From positions 1 to 38,062 of the forward strand of contig JANQEV010000074.1 of assembly GCA_028278145.1 (NCBI GenBank): DNA of 38,062 nucleotides. Reading direction: 5' to 3'. This stretch comes from Chromatiales bacterium (GTDB lineage Bacteria > Pseudomonadota > Gammaproteobacteria > Chromatiales > Chromatiaceae). The position numbers were made by a program, and so were the translations under genes. Shown here in pieces: positions 1-9,207 of the stretch. The notes beneath the pieces were generated by a model. It saw nothing but the letters and a program-made list of their open reading frames with translations, ran no database searches and was not told the origin of the DNA. Positions within the stretch are counted from its first letter, which is position 1, and each line of letters begins with the position of its first letter.

Positions 1-3000
1 GATGCACTGGCTCCTTCAGGTGCGGTCTCGGTTGGGTGCTCTCCACGTAGCAAGATACCGCTGCGGCCATCGATGCTGATGGTGTCTCCAAAGCGGATCT
101 CGGCGTCGTTGATGGAACAGCGGCTTTCGGATTCAAATACCTTCAGTGCCTCACATCCCACTACACAGGTCTTCTCCAGGCGGATGGTGACGATGGATGC
201 GTGGGAGGTCTGGCCACCACGGGCTGTGAGTACACCATCGGCCTGGGAGATCTCATGGATATCCTCTGGTACCGTGTCGGAGCGGATCAGGATCAGTGGG
301 GTATTGGGAGACTGTTCCCGCAGGGCCCGGATGTTCTCCAGGTTGAATACAGCGCGTCCCGACATGGCGCCGCCACACACTCCGATGCCACGTCCCAGCA
401 GGCTGTCCTGCAGGGCTGGGCTGGGGGTGAAGTGCGCCAGGGACTGGATCTTGGAGGTGACCATGTCCCGGGTCTGGAGCAGGAACAGATCATCTGCAGA
501 AGGTCCTTCAAAGGTGAACTCCATCTCCTGCTTGTTCCAGTTCTCGTTGTATACCAGTTCCCGTGACAGCTTGAGCAGGGAGCCGTAGATCTCCGGGAAC
601 ATCACCTCCATGCACTGATCTACCGGGCGGTCGTCCAACTCCGCCTGCTCAATGGATATAGGCTGGGTGGCCACCAGGCCTCCTACGATGTCCTCGCCCT
701 GATTACCCGGGGTGTAGTCGCCCCACAGGGTGACCTGGCTCAGCTTGCGATAGGGGTGGGCAGTGAACAGCACGCCGGTGCCTGAGTCCTGATTCAGGTT
801 GCCGAATACCATGCCCTGGATCAGTACCGCAGTACCCCACTCATCCGATATATCCATGAGACTACGGTACTTGGCTGCCTCGGTGGCATTCCAGGATTCG
901 ATCACCATATTGATGGAGTCATGCAACTGCATCCATGGGTCATCTGGGATGGTCAGGCCGTGGTCGCTGGCCGCCTGTTTATAGGTCAGGGTAAGCTCGC
1001 GCATCTGCTCGGCATTAAAGTGCTGTTTCTTGTCTACTCCGTGGCGCTCCTTGGCATCACGCATGATGGTGCTGAACTCATCTCGCTCCATGCCGCCGCT
1101 CATGCACCAGGACTGAATGAAACGGCGATAGGTGTCCCAGGCAAAATATGGTTTTCCGGTCTTTTTGGCCAGTTCCTGGGTTATCTCCTCGTTGATGCCA
1201 AGGTTATGAATGGTGGACATCATTCCCGGCATGGAGATGATGGGGCAGCTGCGCACTGAAACCAGCAATGGATCGATGTGGCTGCCAAAGCGGCGCCCGG
1301 TGGCCTGCTCGATATAACTGATCTCCTTGTCCAGGCGCTGAGTGAAGTCATGCCAGGCCGGGGGGAACCTGCGGATGATCTCCTGGCAGCGGAAAAACTC
1401 AGATGTGAGTATGCTGCCGGCAGGGACCTTTACCCCTCGCTTGATCAGTTGGGTCAGGTTATAACCCTTGTTGCCCAGATGGATAAGATCATTGGTGTGC
1501 TCATTTTCGGAGTGCAACTGGCAGAACAACTTCTTCGGATCATAGGTCATGAGCAGATCAAGATAGTTGCCACTCAGATGCGCCTCCTGTTCATTCAATA
1601 CCTGGTAAACCCGGGTAATAAAATTGTCCAGGGACTGGATGCCGATGGTTTCGGCAATCAGGTCGCGCTCAAAACTCTCCGAGATGCGGCTCAGGGTGCC
1701 GGTGGTGTCATCATCCACATGATTGCGATAGGCGGGCAGCAGGGCATCATGCGGTATCTGTGGCACGATTACCGCCAGGGTGTCACGATGGTGGTTGGTG
1801 TAGTAGGTGTAACGGATATCCGATATCGCCTCGGACAGGCCGCGGAAGATATCCAGGTACTGGCGATAGGAGAAGCGCTTAACCAGTAGGGATTTTTCCA
1901 ACACATCCACCTGAGTCTCCAGGCGTCTGGAGGCAATGCCGTCGATGGCCAGGGCGCGAATGAACAGGCGCAGGGCCTTGACCACCCGGTAGAAGGTGGC
2001 CTGGGTCAACAGGGTCTCACCAGCCTTGGCGGTCAACTGTTCCAGGTATACATTGGCCAGATTCTCCAGGCGGAAGGAGAGACTCAGGGCGTCGAACTTC
2101 TTCTCCTGGTAGCGCCCATAGACCGAGGGTATATCCGTGGCGATATGCCGCTTGTGGAAGATATCCTCCCGGGCCTCAAATATCTCTGGACTGAGGGTGA
2201 TCTCCTTCAACTTTTCCAGGGTATCCAGTACCGCCTCCAGGCCGGTGTATGGGTCCTCTGACTGCAGGGCCTGTACCATGGGTCCTATATCTGGCAGGCC
2301 GCTCTCCTGCAGCTCCTGGCCCCGGTTTTTTATATCCTCAAAGCCCAGGTCATATTTGAGATTGACCAGTTGATACATGCGAATAAGCAGGATTACCCGA
2401 CGCAGCTCTGACTCAGGATAATCTGTCATGGCCATGATGGTTTTTTCCATCTCGCCGCGGGGCCAGGTGAGCAGTTCCTTCTCTTCCGGGAATACAGAAT
2501 TTTCGAACAGCTCTACGGTTATCTGATGCACCCAGGTTACATATACGCTGTCCGGGCTGATCTGGTGCAGCAACTCTTCCGGGATGTAAGGGGCTATGGT
2601 CTGCTTGTCCAGGGTGCGCCAGAAACGGATGATGCCGTTGATGAAATCGACGATGATGTTGGAGCTTTCCACATGACTCTGCTTACGCAGAAAGTGGATT
2701 AGTTTATCCTTGCGTTTGTGGGTTTCGTCCAGCTCGGTGGATACCTCGCGCAGTATGCCTTCGGAGCCGATCTCATTAAAGAATACCGGCAGCAGTCGGG
2801 TGAACTGTTTTACCAGGTTGTAGGCCGGGCCAATGTCACTGTTGAGCAAGCGGGTGATCTCTTTCTGGAACAGGTCGGTATCACGGATGCAGGTGCCAGA
2901 CAGCTTGATGTTAATGATCAGGGCCGAGAGCAGGGTGGAGCACCACTCCGGGTTCTGAATGATCAGGTTCATCCACACCCGTATGTTATATAGATGAGAG

Positions 3001-4199
3001 GTGTTGAATATGGGCTGCCAGTCCTCGGTCACCCCTTGAACTGAGCTGTACTGAAATCCGAAGCGAATGGCCTGCGCCAGGAACGCCTCCACCAGACGCC
3101 CATTGTTGCGTTTCAGGATCTCGGTACCCAGCACCTCGATGCTCTGCAGGGCGGTATGAGGGAAGCGTTTTACGTTGGCACGCAGGAACACGAACGCGCG
3201 TAAAAAAAACTCTTCGATCTCGGCGTATGGTTGTTTGCGCACCAGTTGGATCAGGTTGCGGTTGATCTCCTTCAGGCTCTCCTCATGGATCATGGAGAGT
3301 CCATCGATATCCATAATGCGGAACAGGAACTGCAAGCGATAGTTTTTGTACAGGCGTTCCGATTCAGCAGTCCCCAACTGGGTTGCCATCAGGCGGTAAC
3401 CCTTGACTATGTCAAGATAGGAGGGGAATTCCACCAACTGGGCCAGTTGCTGTATGGAGGCAGATTGATCATCTACCTGCTGCAGGCGCTCCAGGTTATC
3501 ACGAATGGCATGGTGAGAAATGATATCCAAGCCATCTGTATGTATGTCGCAAAAGCTGGTGGGATCATCCTGATGCAACCAGTAGTCATAGGTGTTGAGC
3601 AGACAACTGCTCTGGAAGACACACAGGGACTCCCAGTCAAACTCCTGCTCCAGTTCTGTACCTTTCGACTTGGTGAGCAGGTTTTTCAGCGTGGTCCTGA
3701 TTGGGTGGTAGCTGCTGGAGATAATCAGCCTGTTCTTCTGTGACAGGGTGTTTAGTTGTGCCAGCATATGAGCCAGGGAGTCGCCGTAAGCGGGTAATTG
3801 CTTGGTGCCCAGATCTGAAACCAGTTTGTCTAGGTAGGCACAGATGGCCTCAGCTACCTCTTCGGCCGAGATGAATTTTCCCGACTCATCCAGGGCTTCC
3901 AGCAGTATCTGGAGAATTGTCTTGGCACATTCGGGACCGGCATCATGGGCCAGGTAGCGGCTGTTGTTCTTGAGGACAAAGCTGCGGAATTCAGGCAGGA
4001 TCAGGCGCCAGTTGCGAAACGGGTGGTTCAGTTCCAGCAGTAGTTTATCCAGGCCCTTGATCAGGCCGGAATACCCCTTTACCGGTTCCCGTAGGATTTC
4101 ATGACACGAGTCGATCTGGATATTCTCAACCGCGGTTTCCAGCAGGTTGGCACGCAGGGCGTCTGAGCTGTCCAGGCCAGGTTTACTCTTCGTTGTCAT
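1..4199 (-). CDS. Large PPDK-like protein with ~900-residue N-terminal extension (partial, runs off left edge)
   Basis: Open for 1399 codons from an ATG at 4199 to the window edge with no stop; an in-frame TGA lies two codons upstream of the ATG, so this is the first possible start. Residues from about 905 resemble the nucleotide-binding domain of pyruvate phosphate dikinase: NKGYNL near 910, VRSCPIISMPGMMS near 990, a GTAVLIQGMVFGNLNQDSGTG-like stretch, and FLLQTR near 1240. The phosphohistidine mobile domain follows, with TARGGQTSHAS and catalytic His at about 1333. The first ~900 residues look helical and leucine-rich, and I do not recognise them. Canonical PPDK (~880 aa) starts directly with the nucleotide-binding domain, so the extension is unusual. 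Whether the C-terminal PEP/pyruvate TIM barrel exists lies outside the window. It follows gap by 38 bp on the same strand, so it may be cotranscribed and act in PEP/pyruvate metabolism; substrate and direction are not shown. Confidence 0.85.
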   Translation of the reverse strand, partial: MTTKSKPGLDSSDALRANLLETAVENIQIDSCHEILREPVKGYSGLIKGLDKLLLELNHPFRNWRLILPEFRSFVLKNNSRYLAHDAGPECAKTILQILLEALDESGKFISAEEVAEAICAYLDKLVSDLGTKQLPAYGDSLAHMLAQLNTLSQKNRLIISSSYHPIRTTLKNLLTKSKGTELEQEFDWESLCVFQSSCLLNTYDYWLHQDDPTSFCDIHTDGLDIISHHAIRDNLERLQQVDDQSASIQQLAQLVEFPSYLDIVKGYRLMATQLGTAESERLYKNYRLQFLFRIMDIDGLSMIHEESLKEINRNLIQLVRKQPYAEIEEFFLRAFVFLRANVKRFPHTALQSIEVLGTEILKRNNGRLVEAFLAQAIRFGFQYSSVQGVTEDWQPIFNTSHLYNIRVWMNLIIQNPEWCSTLLSALIINIKLSGTCIRDTDLFQKEITRLLNSDIGPAYNLVKQFTRLLPVFFNEIGSEGILREVSTELDETHKRKDKLIHFLRKQSHVESSNIIVDFINGIIRFWRTLDKQTIAPYIPEELLHQISPDSVYVTWVHQITVELFENSVFPEEKELLTWPRGEMEKTIMAMTDYPESELRRVILLIRMYQLVNLKYDLGFEDIKNRGQELQESGLPDIGPMVQALQSEDPYTGLEAVLDTLEKLKEITLSPEIFEAREDIFHKRHIATDIPSVYGRYQEKKFDALSLSFRLENLANVYLEQLTAKAGETLLTQATFYRVVKALRLFIRALAIDGIASRRLETQVDVLEKSLLVKRFSYRQYLDIFRGLSEAISDIRYTYYTNHHRDTLAVIVPQIPHDALLPAYRNHVDDDTTGTLSRISESFERDLIAETIGIQSLDNFITRVYQVLNEQEAHLSGNYLDLLMTYDPKKLFCQLHSENEHTNDLIHLGNKGYNLTQLIKRGVKVPAGSILTSEFFRCQEIIRRFPPAWHDFTQRLDKEISYIEQATGRRFGSHIDPLLVSVRSCPIISMPGMMSTIHNLGINEEITQELAKKTGKPYFAWDTYRRFIQSWCMSGGMERDEFSTIMRDAKERHGVDKKQHFNAEQMRELTLTYKQAASDHGLTIPDDPWMQLHDSINMVIESWNATEAAKYRSLMDISDEWGTAVLIQGMVFGNLNQDSGTGVLFTAHPYRKLSQVTLWGDYTPGNQGEDIVGGLVATQPISIEQAELDDRPVDQCMEVMFPEIYGSLLKLSRELVYNENWNKQEMEFTFEGPSADDLFLLQTRDMVTSKIQSLAHFTPSPALQDSLLGRGIGVCGGAMSGRAVFNLENIRALREQSPNTPLILIRSDTVPEDIHEISQADGVLTARGGQTSHASIVTIRLEKTCVVGCEALKVFESESRCSINDAEIRFGDTISIDGRSGILLRGEHPTETAPEGASA

Positions 4200-4237
4200 G
4201 AATCACTACTGCCTTTATCTACTGTGCTGCCGTGGGA

Positions 4238-5239
4238 TCAGATCTCCTGCGACTGCATATGGTTGATCAGGTCCAACAGACGATTGGAATATCCCCATTC
4301 GTTATCATACCAGCTCATTATCTTAACCGAGTTACCCAGTACCCTGGTACAACTTCCGTCCACATAAGAGGAGTGAGGGTCACCCTGAAAATCAATGGAG
4401 ACCAGAGGGTCATCTGTATAACCCAGGTAGCGGTTGGCTGACTCCTGCAGGGCCTGGTTGACTTCGGAGGTGGTGGTTTCTCTTTCCACTTCCATTACCA
4501 CATCCACCAGTGACACGTTGGGTGTTGGCACGCGCACCGCCAAGCCGTCGAATTTCCCAGTCAGTGCAGGTATCACCAGGGAGACTGCTGCGGCTGCTCC
4601 GGTACGGGTGGGGATCATGGACAGGGCTGCGGCCCTGGCCCTACGCAGATCAGAGTGAGGGAAGTCCAGCAGGCGTTGATCATTGGTATAGGCGTGGATG
4701 GTGGTCATTAATCCACGGGTGATACCAAAACGGTCCAGTATGACCTTGGCTACTGGTGCCAGACAGTTGGTGGTGCAGGATGCGTTGGAGACCACCGTGT
4801 GCTTATTGGGGTCGTACTCATCCTCATTTACACCCATGACTATGGTCTTTACCTCGCCCTTGGCCGGAGCTGATATAACCACCCGGCGTACGCTGCCTTT
4901 CAAATGCCCGGCTGCCAGTTCGTGTTGGGTAAACAGTCCGGTGGATTCGATTACATAGTCTACGTTGTGATCACTCCAGGGGATCTCGGCCGGATCCTTG
5001 AAGCGGGTAAATGCAACCTCGTCGCCATCTACCACCATTCCTTTTTCTGTTACTTCTACCTCGCCATCAAAACGTCCCATGACCGAGTCATATTTTAGCA
5101 GGTGGGCCAGGGTGTCCAGCTGTGTCAGGTCGTTAACTGCTACGATCTGCATCTCTGAGAAAGCCTCATCCTGGCGGATGGCGCGAAAAACGTTTCTGCC
5201 GATGCGTCCAAACCCGTTGATGCCGATGCGGATAGTCAT
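4238..5239 (-). CDS. gap: Glyceraldehyde-3-phosphate dehydrogenase, type I
   Basis: Cytosolic enzyme of glycolysis and gluconeogenesis that interconverts glyceraldehyde 3-phosphate and 1,3-bisphosphoglycerate with NAD(P). The 333-residue product is full length. The Rossmann motif GINGFGRIGR is at residues 6-15, the catalytic segment SNASCTTNC puts the nucleophile at Cys155, and IHAYTNDQ holds the base His182. WYDNEWGYSNR near the C terminus is typical. Asp37 (VAVNDL) at the end of the second strand favours NAD, by family rule. The start has a good ribosome site (AAAGAGGGA, about 7 nt upstream). It sits between a metzincin-like gene and the PPDK-like gene, all on the minus strand. Erythrose-4-phosphate dehydrogenase (Epd) is a close paralog, but the sequence reads as GAPDH. 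Confidence 0.96.
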   Translation of the reverse strand: MTIRIGINGFGRIGRNVFRAIRQDEAFSEMQIVAVNDLTQLDTLAHLLKYDSVMGRFDGEVEVTEKGMVVDGDEVAFTRFKDPAEIPWSDHNVDYVIESTGLFTQHELAAGHLKGSVRRVVISAPAKGEVKTIVMGVNEDEYDPNKHTVVSNASCTTNCLAPVAKVILDRFGITRGLMTTIHAYTNDQRLLDFPHSDLRRARAAALSMIPTRTGAAAAVSLVIPALTGKFDGLAVRVPTPNVSLVDVVMEVERETTTSEVNQALQESANRYLGYTDDPLVSIDFQGDPHSSYVDGSCTRVLGNSVKIMSWYDNEWGYSNRLLDLINHMQSQEI

Positions 5240-5340
5240 AGTTGATCCCTCTTTAATCTATAGATACGAATTGTCTGGATGAATTGATGCATGCTATCTG
5301 GTAAATGTTGCAGGAAAAAGAATGCCAATATCAGACCTGA

Positions 5341-6135
5341 TCATTCCATCTCTCCATCCAGCCAGGATATTTCATGTGCGGTTCTGGCTCCAATCATACA
5401 GCTCTTCAGGCTCATGGCCATTTCGGACTCCGTACGTGACCTGGGTATACGTCCTGCCATGATCTCAGCCCGGTACTGAGGAAACAGCGGCTTGCGTTCC
5501 GGCTGGGCGTAACCATCTGGAAAAACCGGGTTACCACTGCTGTCATACTTGTCTGTCGCACCTACTGTATGCAGCAACTCATGTGCTATGACCAGGTTGT
5601 TCTGTTTGTCCTGCTGCTCAGATGCGTAGCCATGCACTATGCCTAATAGCCCCTTTTGCAGGCCCAGTGAATGTTGCAGTGGTTTTTCGTTGTCCATAGC
5701 GTGATATAGCACAAATATCCTAACCCTGTTGTCGTTGGAGTGTGTATCTGGCGTGTTGTTCCAGGCCCAGTAACGCAGTTTCAGACTCCACCAGGCTATC
5801 TTGAGTGAGGAAGTGGGTTTCTCGGGTGGTGGAGGCGGGACGTCAGACACTTCCGGACCAAGGCTGGTATGTGTTGGCTGTTCCTGAAACAGGTTGTAGC
5901 GCTTGGCCTCGCGTGCGATGAATTCATCGATTGGGGAGAAAGTGTCGGCATTCAGATTGGCAATGTAGGCTGCTGTTGTTTCTAAGCCATCACCGTTGAT
6001 GGGAAAGATGACAACCTCCAGTGGTTCCAGCCAGGAGGTGGAGTAGAGACGCTGTTGCTTGGTATAGATGGCAGCGAATGCCAGGACGCACAGCAGAAGT
6101 AGAATTCTGATATTTCTGAAGCTAAACAGCTTCAT
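5341..6135 (-). CDS. Membrane-anchored metzincin-like putative zinc metallopeptidase
   Basis: Product of 264 residues if begun at the ATG at 6135, preceded by AAGGAT about 9 nt upstream. The frame stays open to 6306, but that extension runs through a repeat and into argF and is basic, low-quality sequence. Residues about 8-22 (ILLLLCVLAFAAIY) form one hydrophobic segment, a signal anchor that would place the rest outside the cytoplasm. HELLHTVGATD at 185-195 fits HExxHxxGxxD, the zinc motif of metzincins that use Asp as third ligand (snapalysin-like). EIMAGRI, about 30 residues later, could be the Met-turn. A proline-rich stretch (PPPPPEKP) sits mid-protein. I do not recognise a named family. 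It lies 112 bp after argF and 101 bp before gap; no link to either pathway is evident. Peptidase activity is inferred from the motif only. Confidence 0.75.
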   Translation of the reverse strand: MKLFSFRNIRILLLLCVLAFAAIYTKQQRLYSTSWLEPLEVVIFPINGDGLETTAAYIANLNADTFSPIDEFIAREAKRYNLFQEQPTHTSLGPEVSDVPPPPPEKPTSSLKIAWWSLKLRYWAWNNTPDTHSNDNRVRIFVLYHAMDNEKPLQHSLGLQKGLLGIVHGYASEQQDKQNNLVIAHELLHTVGATDKYDSSGNPVFPDGYAQPERKPLFPQYRAEIMAGRIPRSRTESEMAMSLKSCMIGARTAHEISWLDGEME

Positions 6136-6157
6136 CTGTTTATCATCCTTAGATATG

Positions 6158-6249
6158 TTTCTCGCAGAGATACCAAGGACGCGAAGAGACTTTCTGAACA
6201 GGATTTCAGGTTGTTTTCTTGGCGTGCTTTGCGTCTTAGCGCGAGTTTC
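6158..6249. repeat. Imperfect inverted repeat of CGC/AAG-rich arms
   Basis: The left arm (about 6158-6189) and right arm (about 6213-6249) are similar when one is reverse-complemented: both share the outer CTCGC and an inner block ACGC-AAGA with most of 13 positions alike. The arms carry the words CCAAGGACGCGAAG and TTGGCGTGCTTTGCGTC, reminiscent of dispersed intergenic repeats with CGCAAAG words in many proteobacteria. It fills the gap between the argF stop (6248-6250) and the start of the metzincin-like gene and could form a hairpin in the RNA. Confidence 0.55.
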
Positions 6250-7183
6250 AAAGCAGCAGCAACTCCAGAAGTGCCTTTTGTGAATGTATCCGGTTTTCCG
6301 CCTCATCCCATACTACGCTGTCTGGACGGTCTATTACCGATGCAGCTACCTCTTCACCGCGATGGGCCGGCAGGCAGTGCATGAACAGTGCATCCTTGTC
6401 TGCCTGCTGCATGAGTTCATCGTTCACCTGGTAGTTGGCAAAGGCCAGTTCTCTTTTAGTCTGTTCGTCCTCCTGTCCCATACTGGCCCACACATCTGTT
6501 ACCACCAGATCTGCATTTTGCGCTGCTTCCATAGGGTCATGGATGATCTGGCAGTGATCGGTGGCAGGAGACAGAATCTGGTTCTCTGGCTCATAGCCTT
6601 GAGGGCAGGCGATATTCAGTTTGAAATCAAACTGGCGGGCAGCATTGATATATGAATGGCACATGTTATTGCCATCACCCACCCAGGTTACCGTTTTCCC
6701 AGCAATATCTCCCCGATGTTCTATATAGGTTTGCATGTCAGCAAGTAGCTGGCATGGATGCAGTAGGTCTGTCAGGGCGTTGATTACCGGTACCAGTGAG
6801 TTCTCGGCAAACAGCTCCAGGTCCTTCTGGTGATAGGTGCGTACCATGATGCAGTCCACCATGCGGGACATGACCCGGGCGCTATCCTCAATGGGTTCGC
6901 CCCGACCCAGTTGGGTATCCCGGGGAGAGAGAAATATGGCGTGCCCACCCAGTTGCGCCATGCCGGCCTCGAAGGAGATGCGGGTACGAGTGGAGGATTT
7001 TTCAAACACCATGGCCAGGGTGCGTCCTCTGAGTGATTCATGAGGTTCACCAGATCGCAACAGCTGTTTGAGTTCTGAGGCGCGCTGTAACAGCCTGTGT
7101 AACTCTTCTGTTGTCAGGTCCAACAGTGACAGGAAATGTCGCGGTTGCCGTTTGGCGCTGTTATCCGTCATCGATTTATCCAT
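6248..7183 (-). CDS. argF: Ornithine carbamoyltransferase
   Basis: Transfers the carbamoyl group of carbamoyl phosphate to ornithine to give citrulline in cytosolic arginine synthesis. The 311-residue product has the carbamoyl-phosphate loop SSTRTR at 63-68, HPCQ at 142-145, the DVWASMGQE block near 230-238, and [10 protein letters not shown] at 269-278 with the ornithine-site Cys270. The length matches the family. The start could be the ATG at 7183 or four codons later at 7171; neither has a strong ribosome site, and the upstream one is kept. It follows argD by 16 bp, so the two form an arg operon on the minus strand. The last codons (LLELLLL) abut an inverted repeat, and the stop falls inside its right arm, so the extreme C terminus may have been shaped by that element. 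Confidence 0.96.
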   Translation of the reverse strand: MDKSMTDNSAKRQPRHFLSLLDLTTEELHRLLQRASELKQLLRSGEPHESLRGRTLAMVFEKSSTRTRISFEAGMAQLGGHAIFLSPRDTQLGRGEPIEDSARVMSRMVDCIMVRTYHQKDLELFAENSLVPVINALTDLLHPCQLLADMQTYIEHRGDIAGKTVTWVGDGNNMCHSYINAARQFDFKLNIACPQGYEPENQILSPATDHCQIIHDPMEAAQNADLVVTDVWASMGQEDEQTKRELAFANYQVNDELMQQADKDALFMHCLPAHRGEEVAASVIDRPDSVVWDEAENRIHSQKALLELLLL

Positions 7184-7199
7184 GTCGGTAGTAATGCGG

Positions 7200-8387
7200 C
7201 TATTGATCCTGGTCGGTGGAAAGGAACTGCTTTATCAGTTCAGCCAGAATATTTACCATCTCGTCACTCTGTTCATCGCTCATGACCAGTGGTGGTAATA
7301 GCCGTACTGTAGTGTCTGCGGTTACATTGATCAGCAGGCCCTGCTCCAAGGCAGTGGTCACCAGCTCACCACAGCTGCGGTCCAGCTCTATGGCTATTAA
7401 CAGGCCACAGCCACGTATCTCTTCTACCCCGGCGACCCCCTCAAGGGCGTCCGCCAGGTCAGCCAGTATCTTGCTTCCCAGCTGTTCTGCGCGCTCTGCC
7501 AGTTGCTCTGACTCCAGTACATCGATCACTGCAGATGCGGCGGCGCAGGCCAGGGGGTTGCCACCGAAGGTGGAGCCGTGTGTGCCAGCGCCCAGTACCT
7601 CGGCAGCTGCACCATGGGCCAGGCAGGCGCCAATGGGGACGCCATTGGCCAGGCCCTTAGCCAGGGTCATTACGTCCGGGATAATATCATTGTGTTGATG
7701 GGCGAACATGCGCCCGCTGCGGCCCATGCCGGTCTGGATCTCATCCAGCATTAGCAGCCACTCATTGGCATCACAAATATCGCGCAGTTGATTCAGGTAG
7801 TCGTCAGGTGGGATGTTGATGCCGCCCTCTCCCTGGATTGGCTCTACCAGTACCGCCACAACATTGGGGTTGTTTTGCGCCACTATGCGCAGGCTCTCAG
7901 CATCACCGTGTGGGACCCGTACGAAACCGCTTACCAAGGGTTCAAATCCAGCCTGTACCTTGCGACTGCCGGTGGCGGAAAGTGTAGCCAGGGTACGGCC
8001 ATGGAAACTGTTCTCCATTACCACAATGGCAGGGCTGTCTATATCCCGGTTGTGTCCGTAGAGCCGGGCAATCTTTATTGCAGCCTCATTGGCTTCGGCA
8101 CCGGAGTTGGCAAAAAACACCTTATCCATCCCGGAGAGGCGGGTCAGGGTTGCACCCAGCTCTTCCTGTCTGGAGATCCCGTACAGATTAGATGTATGTA
8201 TCAGTTCCCCGGCCTGCTGACACAGGGCAGCCTTAACAGTAGGGTGGGCATGCCCCAGGCCGCATACTGCAATTCCAGACAGCGCATCCAGATAACGCTT
8301 GTCTTGGGTGTCCCACAGCCAGGCACCTTCGCCGCGTTTAAAATGAACCGGCAGCCGTTTATAAGTGGACATGATGGGGTCCGACAT
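7200..8387 (-). CDS. argD: Acetylornithine aminotransferase (class III, PLP)
   Basis: PLP enzyme that makes N-acetylornithine from N-acetylglutamate semialdehyde and glutamate; members often also serve in lysine synthesis as succinyl-diaminopimelate aminotransferase. The 395-residue product is full length. [12 protein letters not shown] is at 94-105, SFHGRT near 127-132, [12 protein letters not shown] at 214-225 with the cofactor Asp215, and TLAKGLANG has the Schiff-base Lys244. [14 protein letters not shown] is the expected phosphate-site region. The ATG at 8387 has AAGGAAC 7 nt upstream, which supports it over the ATG five codons in. It is first in the argD-argF unit. A weak sigma70-like pair on the minus strand (TTGCTA 8522-8517, TAGGAT 8499-8494, spacer 17) may drive it; no ArgR-type box was seen. 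Confidence 0.96.
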   Translation of the reverse strand: MSDPIMSTYKRLPVHFKRGEGAWLWDTQDKRYLDALSGIAVCGLGHAHPTVKAALCQQAGELIHTSNLYGISRQEELGATLTRLSGMDKVFFANSGAEANEAAIKIARLYGHNRDIDSPAIVVMENSFHGRTLATLSATGSRKVQAGFEPLVSGFVRVPHGDAESLRIVAQNNPNVVAVLVEPIQGEGGINIPPDDYLNQLRDICDANEWLLMLDEIQTGMGRSGRMFAHQHNDIIPDVMTLAKGLANGVPIGACLAHGAAAEVLGAGTHGSTFGGNPLACAAASAVIDVLESEQLAERAEQLGSKILADLADALEGVAGVEEIRGCGLLIAIELDRSCGELVTTALEQGLLINVTADTTVRLLPPLVMSDEQSDEMVNILAELIKQFLSTDQDQ

Positions 8388-8565
8388 CTTTCGTTCCTTG
8401 CAGCTCTTTGAGACTGCCTAAAAGCAAAAGTCGGCCCTGTTACCTAGTGACCGACAAGCAAAATATCCCTAAAAATTGCGGGAAAAAACCTTAATCCTAT
8501 TAAATTAGGACTTGGTTAGCAATATGCAGGGTCATGATTTAATCTAATGATTTTGAATCTTTTGG

Positions 8566-8594
8566 TTGCGCAGGTCTGGTATCAGGATTATCGT
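8566..8594 (+). promoter_or_regulatory. Candidate sigma70 promoter of rnpB
   Basis: TTGCGC (8566-8571) and TATCGT (8589-8594) are separated by 17 bp, and transcription starting about 7 nt later would fall at the expected 5' end of the RNase P RNA (about 8601). The -35 and -10 boxes are each only a moderate match, so position relative to the RNA is the main support. Confidence 0.35.
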
Positions 8595-8600
8595 TGCGCC

Positions 8601-8970
8601 TGGGAGTCGGCCGAATGATCGCTGTCCCGCAAGGGAGAGAGGAAAGTCCGGGCTCCACAGGGCAGGGTGCCAGGTAACTCCTGGGAGGCGCGAGCCTACG
8701 GAAAGTGCCACAGAAAACATACCGCCGAATTCGATGGTTCGCCGTTGGATGGTAAGGGTGAAATGGTGCGGTAAGAGCGCACCGCACCACTGGTAACAGT
8801 GGTGGCAGGGTAAACCCCACCTGGAGCAAGACCAAATAGGGAGGCATGTGGCTTCGGCTACAACCTGTGGCCCACAGGGTCTCCGGGTAGGTTGCTTGAG
8901 ATGCGTGGCGACACGTGTCCTAGATGAATGATCGTTCTCGACAGAACCCGGCTTACAGGCCGGCTCCCTC
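8601..8970 (+). ncRNA. rnpB: RNase P RNA, bacterial class A
   Basis: Catalytic RNA that removes the 5' leader of pre-tRNAs with the RnpA protein. The conserved core is unmistakable: GAGGAAAGTCCGGGCTCC near 8637, the AGGGCAGGGTGCCAGGTAAC segment, GGTAAGGGTGAAA near 8751, TGCGGTAAGAGCGCACCG near 8767, GGTAAACCCCACC near 8809, GAGCAAGACCAAATAGGG near 8823, TAGATGAATGA near 8920 and ACAGAACCCGGCTTA near 8941. The terminal P1 helix forms between GGAGTCGGCC (8603-8612) and GGCCGGCTCC (8958-8967), which sets the ends to within a few bases. Length is about 370 nt, as in other gammaproteobacteria. It lies between divergent argD and mraZ. No strong intrinsic terminator was seen after it. Confidence 0.97.
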
Positions 8971-9177
8971 TCTAATATCCTGAAATTCCTGCTGTAAAAA
9001 GTGGGGATCATATCCTGAGTAAATAAAAAAAATCCCATCAAACTCATAACAAATCACTTTAAGTTGTATTCTTATCATTCTGTTTTACTGCGATTTTATT
9101 TTCTTGTCCCTCGTTAGAACCACTCTGTAACCCACTGTCTTTAAAGGAACTTTTCCTGTTTTTGTGGAGTAATTGCC

Positions 9178-9207
9178 TTGACAAGTGGGGAAAATGCTAC
9201 CTATCAT
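9178..9207 (+). promoter_or_regulatory. Promoter of the dcw cluster (Pmra)
   Basis: A perfect -35 TTGACA (9178-9183) is followed 18 bp later by TATCAT (9202-9207), a five-of-six match to the -10 consensus. The predicted start is near 9213-9215, leaving a 5' leader of about 50 nt before mraZ. The -10 box overlaps the first of the repeats at 9206-9245. In E. coli the mra promoter in the same place drives most of the cluster. Confidence 0.75.

Noticed and set aside
1278..1889. 203-residue plus-strand frame opposite the PPDK-like gene
   Set aside because: It lies wholly within the PPDK-homologous coding region on the other strand, so it is a shadow.
6136..6306. 57-codon N-terminal extension of the metzincin-like protein
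   Set aside because: It translates the inverted repeat and the argF 3' end; the internal ATG at 6135 has a ribosome site and starts a proper signal anchor.
7788..8411. 207-residue plus-strand frame opposite argD
   Set aside because: Entirely antisense to conserved PLP-enzyme sequence, with no recognisable domain.
8388..8540. ArgR operator upstream of argD
   Set aside because: No match to the paired TGAAT/ATTCA-type arms was found; the small AT-rich palindrome near 8494-8510 does not fit.
8995..9045. Intrinsic terminator after rnpB (GGGAT and ATCCC around an A-rich loop)
   Set aside because: Five base pairs with a long loop and no T run; too weak to call.
8544..9047. 167-residue reading frame antisense to the RNase P RNA, beginning near ACKPGSV-type sequence
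   Set aside because: It is the complement of a conserved structural RNA; such frames are a well-known false annotation opposite rnpB.
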